Made by a program: the position numbers and the translations under genes | In this document: in pieces, positions 59,017 to 64,000 of the stretch | How positions within the stretch are numbered: position 1 is the first letter of the stretch | How the letters are laid out: every line of letters begins with the position of its first letter | Notes under the pieces: model-generated | Told to the model about the DNA's origin: nothing | Seen by the model: the letters and a program-made list of their open reading frames with translations, nothing else | Databases searched by the model: none | Source of the DNA: Candidatus Accumulibacter aalborgensis | GTDB taxonomy: Bacteria; Pseudomonadota; Gammaproteobacteria; Burkholderiales; Rhodocyclaceae | NCBI RefSeq assembly: GCF_900089955.1 | Contig: NZ_FLQX01000145.1 | Span: 1 to 64,000, forward strand | Length of the DNA stretch: 64,000 nt | Reading direction: 5' to 3'

Positions 59017-62000
59017 GCGAAGACCAGCTCGAACGGGAAGCCCTTGGCTGGCTGGCCGAGGTCGGTTACACGCCGCTGCGCGGCCTGGACATTGCCCCCG
59101 ATGGCGTCCGCCCGGAGCGCAGCGACTACCGGCAGGTGCTGTTGCGGCAACGCCTGCGGGCGGCGATCGGTCGGCTGAATCCGGGCATTCCTGCAGCGGC
59201 GCGTGAGGAGGCCCTGAAACAGCTGGTCGATCTCGGCATTCCTTCCCAACTCGCCGCCAACCGGCGTTTCCACCAACTGCTGGTGGCGGGGGTTCCCGTG
59301 CAGTATCAGAAAGACGGGGAAACACGGGGTGACTTCGTGCGGCTGATCGACTGGGCCGAAGCGAAGAAAAACGAGTGGCTGGCAATCAACCAGTTCTCGA
59401 TCAAAGGCCCGCAGCACACCCGCCGGCCGGACATCATCCTGTTCGTCAATGGCCTGCCACTGGTCCTTCTGGAGCTGAAGAACCCGGCCGACCAGAACGC
59501 CGACATCTGGAAAGCCTACAACCAGATTCAGACCTACAAGGAACAGATCCCCGACGTTTTCCAGTACAACGAGCTGCTGGTCATAGCCGATGGCAGCGAA
59601 GCACGGGCAGGTTCGCTATCCGGTAATGCCGAGCGTTTCATGCAGTGGCGCACCATCGACGGCGTCATGCTCGACCCGCTGGGGCCGTTCAACGAGCTGG
59701 AAACCCTGGTCCGCGGCCTGCTCGCCCCGGCCATTCTGCTCGACTATCTGCGTTTCTTCGTGCTCTTCGAGGACGATGGCACAACGCTGATCAAGAAGAT
59801 CGCCGGCTATCATCAGTTCCACGCCGTGCTGGCCGCCATCGTTCAGGTGGTGACGGCGTCGCGTCCCGGCGGCAGCCAGAAAGGGGGCGTCGTGTGGCAT
59901 ACCCAGGGCAGCGGCAAGAGCATCACCATGATCTGCTTTGCTGCCCGAGTCATGCGTGAAGCGGCGATGGAGAACCCGACAATCGTCGTCATCACCGATC
60001 GCAATGATCTCGACGGGCAGTTGTATGGCGTCTTTTCGCTGGCCCATGACCTCCTGCGTGAGCAGGCGGTACAGGCTGAAACGCGGCATGATTTGCGTGC
60101 CAGACTGAGTAATCGGCCTTCGGGCGGTATCGTCTTCGCCACCATCCAGAAGTTCATGCCCGGTGAGGATGAAGACACTTATCCGCTGCTCTCCGATCGC
60201 CACAACATTGTCGTGATTGCCGACGAGGCGCACCGCACGCATTACGGTTTCTCGGCGGAGATGAAGCTGGTCAAGGCACCACAGGGTGTTCAGGAAGCCC
60301 CGATCAGTGCTCTGACACGCTATCAGGTCGGCTACGCCCAGCACCTGCGCGATGCGCTGCCCAACGCCACCTTCGTGGCCTTCACCGGCACGCCGGTATC
60401 CCTGGAAGACCGAGACACGCGTGCCATTTTTGGCGACTACATCCACGTCTACGACATGCAGCAGGCCAGGGAGGATGGCGCTACGGTTCCCATCTACTTT
60501 GAATCGCGTCTGGCCAAACTGGCATTGAAGGCAGAAGACTTTCCGCAGATCGACGCCGATGTCGATGAACTCGCCGAGGACGAAGAAGACAGCCAGAAAG
60601 CCAGGCTGAAGAGTCGCTGGGCCGCACTGGAGAAAGTGGTCGGTACAGAACCGCGTATCGCCAGCGTCGCTGCCGACCTGGTGGCGCACTTCGAGGAGCG
60701 CAACAAGGCACAGACCGGCAAGGCGATCATCGTCGCCATGAGTCGTGAGATTTGCGTCCATCTCTACGACGAAATCATCAAGCTGCGCCCGGATTGGCAC
60801 GATGCCGACCCGGAGAAAGGCGCCATCAAGATCGTCATGACTGGATCGCCCAGCGACAAAGCGATGCTGCAACCCCATCTCTACAGCGCTCAGATCAAAA
60901 AACGACTGGAGAAACGCTTCAAGGACCCCATGGACCCCCTGCGGCTAGTCATCGTGCGTGACATGTGGCTGACCGGATTCGACGTTCCGTGTGCGCATAC
61001 GCTCTACGTCGACAAGCCGATGAGGGGCCACAACCTGATGCAGGCGATTGCCCGCATCAACAGGGTGTTCAAGGACAAGCAGGGCGGACTGGTGGTGGAC
61101 TACATCGGCATCGCCAACGAGCTGAAGAGTGCCCTGAAGGAATACACCACCAGCAAAGGTCGAGGCCGACCAACAGTCGATGTTCATGAAGCCTATGCCG
61201 TTCTCGAAGAAAAGCTCGACGTGCTGCGGGCACTGTTGCACGGCTTCGACTACAGCGATTTTCTGACGGCAGGCCATAAGCGGCTGGCTGGCGCCGCCAA
61301 CCATGTGCTGGGACAGAAGGATGGGAAGAGACGTTTTGCCGATACGGCTCTGGCCATGAGCAAGGCATTCTCCCTTTGTTGCACACTGGATGAGGCCAAG
61401 GCCGTTCGCGAAGAAGTCGCCTTCTTCCAGGGCGTCAAGGTGTATCTGACCAAGCCTGATATCAGCCAGAAGAAAAAGACTGATGTAGAGCGTGAACTGG
61501 CTATCCGCCAGATCATCGGCTCGGCGGTGGTGTCGGAAGAAGTCGTCGACATCTTCAATGCTGTCGGGCTCGACAAGCCGAACATCGGCATCCTTGATGA
61601 AGCCTTCCTTGCCGAAGTGCAGAACCTGCCGGAGCGCAATCTGGCGATTGAACTTCTGGAGCGGCTGCTGGAAGGCGAAATCAGGTCCCGCTTTGCCGGC
61701 AACATCGTGCAGGAGAAGAAATTTTCCGAACTTCTGGCCAACGTCATCACGCGCTACCAGAACCGGGCCATCGAGACGGCACAGATCATCGAAGAACTGA
61801 TCGAGATGGCGAGGAAGTTCAAGGCAGTCGCCGAGCGGGGGGACGAACTGGGTCTCACGGAAGACGAAATCCGCTTCTACGACGCACTGGCCAACAACGA
61901 ATCAGCCGTGCGCGAACTCGGCGACGAGACGCTCAAGAAAATCGCCCATGAACTGACCGCGAACCTGCGCCGGAACCTGAGCGTCGACTGGTCGCAGCGA

Positions 62001-62135
62001 GAAAGCGTGCGCGCCAGGCTACGCCTGATGGTCAAGCGCATCCTGCGCAAGTACAAATACCCGCCGGACCAACAGGAGTCGGCGGTGGAACTCGTCCTGC
62101 AACAGGCGCAAGCCTTGGGCGAAGCATGGCTGTGA
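59013..62135 (+). CDS. hsdR: Type I restriction-modification endonuclease/translocase subunit HsdR
   Basis: The 1040-residue protein has the RecB-like nuclease motif [19 protein letters not shown] near 140-160. The translocase P-loop is [12 protein letters not shown] near 300, the DEAH-type box [11 protein letters not shown] near 405, and motif III AFTGTPV near 455. The second RecA part is [12 protein letters not shown] with the [10 protein letters not shown] motif VI. The C-terminal helical region after 850 should contact HsdM. It overlaps the DUF1016 gene by four bases and ends the operon. All motifs are intact, so the system is predicted to be active. Confidence 0.95.
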   Translation: MSEDQLEREALGWLAEVGYTPLRGLDIAPDGVRPERSDYRQVLLRQRLRAAIGRLNPGIPAAAREEALKQLVDLGIPSQLAANRRFHQLLVAGVPVQYQKDGETRGDFVRLIDWAEAKKNEWLAINQFSIKGPQHTRRPDIILFVNGLPLVLLELKNPADQNADIWKAYNQIQTYKEQIPDVFQYNELLVIADGSEARAGSLSGNAERFMQWRTIDGVMLDPLGPFNELETLVRGLLAPAILLDYLRFFVLFEDDGTTLIKKIAGYHQFHAVLAAIVQVVTASRPGGSQKGGVVWHTQGSGKSITMICFAARVMREAAMENPTIVVITDRNDLDGQLYGVFSLAHDLLREQAVQAETRHDLRARLSNRPSGGIVFATIQKFMPGEDEDTYPLLSDRHNIVVIADEAHRTHYGFSAEMKLVKAPQGVQEAPISALTRYQVGYAQHLRDALPNATFVAFTGTPVSLEDRDTRAIFGDYIHVYDMQQAREDGATVPIYFESRLAKLALKAEDFPQIDADVDELAEDEEDSQKARLKSRWAALEKVVGTEPRIASVAADLVAHFEERNKAQTGKAIIVAMSREICVHLYDEIIKLRPDWHDADPEKGAIKIVMTGSPSDKAMLQPHLYSAQIKKRLEKRFKDPMDPLRLVIVRDMWLTGFDVPCAHTLYVDKPMRGHNLMQAIARINRVFKDKQGGLVVDYIGIANELKSALKEYTTSKGRGRPTVDVHEAYAVLEEKLDVLRALLHGFDYSDFLTAGHKRLAGAANHVLGQKDGKRRFADTALAMSKAFSLCCTLDEAKAVREEVAFFQGVKVYLTKPDISQKKKTDVERELAIRQIIGSAVVSEEVVDIFNAVGLDKPNIGILDEAFLAEVQNLPERNLAIELLERLLEGEIRSRFAGNIVQEKKFSELLANVITRYQNRAIETAQIIEELIEMARKFKAVAERGDELGLTEDEIRFYDALANNESAVRELGDETLKKIAHELTANLRRNLSVDWSQRESVRARLRLMVKRILRKYKYPPDQQESAVELVLQQAQALGEAWL

Positions 62136-62181
62136 GGGCTGCAGTGGCCGCCGAAAGTCGGCACGACCTCACGTGGCGTCC

Positions 62182-62201
62182 ATTGATTCTCGATAATCAA
62201 T
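62182..62201. promoter_or_regulatory. Inverted repeat at the cbbR start (candidate LysR-type site)
   Basis: ATTGATT and AATCAAT are exact complements separated by six bases, and overlap the cbbR ATG at 62200. Such a site could serve autoregulation by CbbR. Confidence 0.5.
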
Positions 62202-62217
62202 GAGAAACGCCACCATC
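62194..62217. repeat. Direct repeat flanking the restriction-modification module, right copy
   Basis: It contains the first codons of cbbR and matches 54801-54823 near fbp. See the finding on the inserted module. Confidence 0.5.
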
Positions 62218-63114
62218 CGGCAACTGCAGATTTTCTCGGTGGCCGCCACCCATCTCTCGTTTGCCCGGGCGGCGGAGAAACTACATCTGACGCACGCTGC
62301 CATCTCGTTGCAGATCAAGCAACTGGAGGAAGTCTCCGGGGCACTGTTGTTCGAGCGGATCGGCAGACGCGTCTTTCTGACCGAGGCGGGGGAAATCCTC
62401 CTTGACCATACGCGCCAGATCCTGCAGTCACTGAAGGAAGCAAACGAGGCGCTGCTGGCGCTGAAGGGGCTGCGCGGCGGACGCATCGCCGTTGCGGTCG
62501 CCAGCACTGCCGAGTACTTCGCGCCGGGACTGCTCGCCGAGTTTCGCAAGGTGCAGGCCGACGTGCGTATCCGCCTGGTGATCGACAACCGCGACACGGT
62601 GAGCCGCCTGCTCGCCGGCAACGAGGTGGATCTCGCGATCATGGGTCGACCGCCCGCCGGACTCGACGCCACGGCCGTCGCCTTTGCCCCGCACCCGCTG
62701 GTGATCGTGGCCAGTGCGGACCATCCCTTGAGCAAACTACCCAATGTCGCCGTCGAAGACCTCGAAAGCGAAACGCTGATCGTTCGCGAAACCGGGTCGG
62801 GGACGCGCTCGGCAATGGAAGAGTTCTTTCACGAGCGTTCGATCAAACCGCGCATCGGAATGGAGATGGCCAGCAACGAGGCCATCAAGCAGGCGGTTAT
62901 CGCCGGGCTGGGCATCAGCTTCATATCCCAGCACACGCTGGGACTCGAACTGAGCGCCGAGCGTCTGACCATCCTCAAGGTCGAGGGAACGCCGGTGATC
63001 CGCCGCTGGCACATCGTCCGCCACAAGAGCAAGCACCTGACCCCCGCCCTGGCCGCGTTCTGGGACTTCGTCCTCGAGTTCGCTCCGGGTTATCTGAGAA
63101 AGCTGGTCTGCTGA
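62200..63114 (+). CDS. cbbR: LysR-family regulator, CbbR type
   Basis: The 304-residue regulator has a winged helix-turn-helix at 1-60 (LTHAAISLQIKQLEE) and a substrate-binding domain. The second domain carries CbbR hallmarks: IAVAVASTAEYFAPGLLAEF, VDLAIMGRPPAGLD, and the late ETGSGTRSAMEEFF with MASNEAIKQAVIAGLGISF. CbbR proteins activate the cbb operon in response to metabolites. In typical loci they diverge directly from the cbb genes. Here a 7.2-kb restriction module lies between. The 65-bp upstream region holds an inverted repeat that overlaps the ATG. Confidence 0.88.
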   Translation: MRNATIRQLQIFSVAATHLSFARAAEKLHLTHAAISLQIKQLEEVSGALLFERIGRRVFLTEAGEILLDHTRQILQSLKEANEALLALKGLRGGRIAVAVASTAEYFAPGLLAEFRKVQADVRIRLVIDNRDTVSRLLAGNEVDLAIMGRPPAGLDATAVAFAPHPLVIVASADHPLSKLPNVAVEDLESETLIVRETGSGTRSAMEEFFHERSIKPRIGMEMASNEAIKQAVIAGLGISFISQHTLGLELSAERLTILKVEGTPVIRRWHIVRHKSKHLTPALAAFWDFVLEFAPGYLRKLVC

Positions 63115-63125
63115 CAGCGCTGCAA

Positions 63126-64000
63126 TCAGGCAAAACCGGTTTGTACTGCCTCGGGTATCGACACTCGGGGAGGCTGCGGGCGATCAACCGTAAAAACGAT
63201 CCGGGCAATACATCCGGGTGGCTGGTCACCCTTCGCGTCTCTGCTATTCGGGCGCAGACTGGCTGCTGCCTCGTGCAGTTCGGCGATCTCGCGAACGATC
63301 GCCAGGCCCAGGCCACTTCCCTCACCATCCGTTCCCTCACCCCGGTAGAACCGGTCGAAGACCTTGTGGGATTCCTCGTCGGAAATCCCCGGTCCGCTGT
63401 CTTCAATCTCGAGCAGAGCGAAGTCGCCCTGCGCCACCACGCGCGCGGTCACCCGTCCGCCGGCCGGGGTATACCGCAGGGCATTGTCGAGCAGATTGTT
63501 GATCATCTCGCGCAACAAGAAGGCACTGCCCCGAATCAGCACCGCGCCAGCCGGCTCGTAGCCGAGATCGATTTGCTTGTCAAGCGCCTGGACCACCCAG
63601 GTCTCGACGATTTCCCGCAGCAGTTGATCGAGATCGAGCGGCACCAGCGACTGCTGCGCGAGCCCGCTCGCTTCGGCGCGTGCCAGCACCAGCAACTGAT
63701 CAACGAGGTGCGAAGCCCGATCGACGCCGATCAGGATCTGTCTTAGCGCGTGCCGCAATTCTGCCGGGTCGCTCTCGCGCATCGCCCACTGCGCCTGCGT
63801 CTTCAGGCCGGTCAGCGGAGTCCGCATCTGATGGGCGGCATCAGCGATGAAACGCCGCTGAGCATCCACATTGAGCTGCATTCTTCCCAGCATGGAGTTG
63901 AACGCTTCGGTCAGCGGTCGCAATTCTTCAGGGACGCGACGCAGCGCGATCGGCGAGAGATCAGCTTCGCGACGCGCCTGAATGCGGTCGCGCAGACGGG
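63126..64000 (-). CDS. Sensor histidine kinase, C-terminal part (5' end outside window)
   Basis: The minus-strand frame is open from the window end to a stop at 63126, about 291 residues. It starts in a HAMP-like linker (RLRDRIQARREADLSPIALR), then has the phospho-acceptor histidine in ADAAHQMRTPLTGLK, a HATPase N box in INNLLDNALRYTPAGG, EDSGPGIS as the G1 box, and GSGLGLAIVREIAELH as the G2 box. This is the QseC/TctE-like class of membrane kinase. The N-terminal sensor and membrane segments lie beyond the window. The gene converges on cbbR with only 11 bp between. Confidence 0.92.
   Translation of the reverse strand, partial: RLRDRIQARREADLSPIALRRVPEELRPLTEAFNSMLGRMQLNVDAQRRFIADAAHQMRTPLTGLKTQAQWAMRESDPAELRHALRQILIGVDRASHLVDQLLVLARAEASGLAQQSLVPLDLDQLLREIVETWVVQALDKQIDLGYEPAGAVLIRGSAFLLREMINNLLDNALRYTPAGGRVTARVVAQGDFALLEIEDSGPGISDEESHKVFDRFYRGEGTDGEGSGLGLAIVREIAELHEAAASLRPNSRDAKGDQPPGCIARIVFTVDRPQPPRVSIPEAVQTGFA

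Overview
The window looks like a chromosomal segment of a GC-rich betaproteobacterium, probably of the Rhodocyclales and possibly Accumulibacter-like. This is a guess from gene content, gene order and codon style, not from a search. The core block mnmG-rsmG-parA-parB-atpIBEFHAGDC is an arrangement found near replication origins in Proteobacteria. It is joined by ubiquinone genes (ubiE, ubiJ), the peroxide pair ahpC/ahpF and Calvin-cycle genes (fbp/cbbF, prk/cbbP, tkt/cbbT, with a CbbR-type regulator).

Layout. 1-6600: a low-GC membrane-protein gene cut by the window edge, a two-gene RHS/YD-repeat locus with a variable C-terminal tip, and a scar holding a duplicated RHS fragment and a decapitated PIN toxin. 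6600-17300: a multi-PAS sensor with no output domain, an RRM protein next to the helicase rhlE, a tam-like methyltransferase, a TSUP permease, dctA, a glutamate/aspartate-type binding protein, and a response regulator with a TPR-rich tail. 17300-19750: ahpF and ahpC with a good OxyR-like site. 19760-31160: mnmG to atpC, ending in a 36-bp perfect palindromic terminator. 31170-36040: ubiJ, a Tim44-like protein, ubiE, a DUF971 protein, a large protein with a PilZ-like tail and a HIT protein. 36250-43450: a 1292-residue FAD/Fe-S oxidoreductase, a MauG/CcpA-like di-haem lipoprotein, and a minimal histidine kinase overlapping a second response regulator-TPR gene. 43770-48425: cstA, a DUF466 protein, a CobW/YjiA GTPase, a haem-binding DUF3365 protein and a divergent pyrophosphatase. 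48460-50380: a broken SUMF1 fragment, a tRNA-Thr with an unusual D-arm, and a diguanylate cyclase of different codon style. 50460-54690: tkt, prk and fbp. 54930-62135: a type I restriction-modification operon hsdM-hsdS-DUF1016 nuclease-hsdR. 62200-64000: cbbR and a histidine kinase cut by the window end.

How the parts relate. The restriction-modification module lies between the cbb operon (leftward) and cbbR (rightward), where a divergent regulatory region would normally sit. Short direct repeats flank the module and a 19-bp inverted repeat runs into the hsdM start, so it looks inserted. An 88-bp MITE-like repeat with an internal palindrome occurs between prk and tkt, again in front of the CobW gene, and as a partial copy upstream of dctA. 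The left end reads as a polymorphic toxin locus: a GC-rich RHS shell split over two genes, an AT-richer tip with a metal-hydrolase-like histidine pattern, and an adjacent AT-rich membrane protein that could be its immunity factor. Signalling genes are frequent: PAS sensor, two RR-TPR proteins, GGDEF protein and two histidine kinases.
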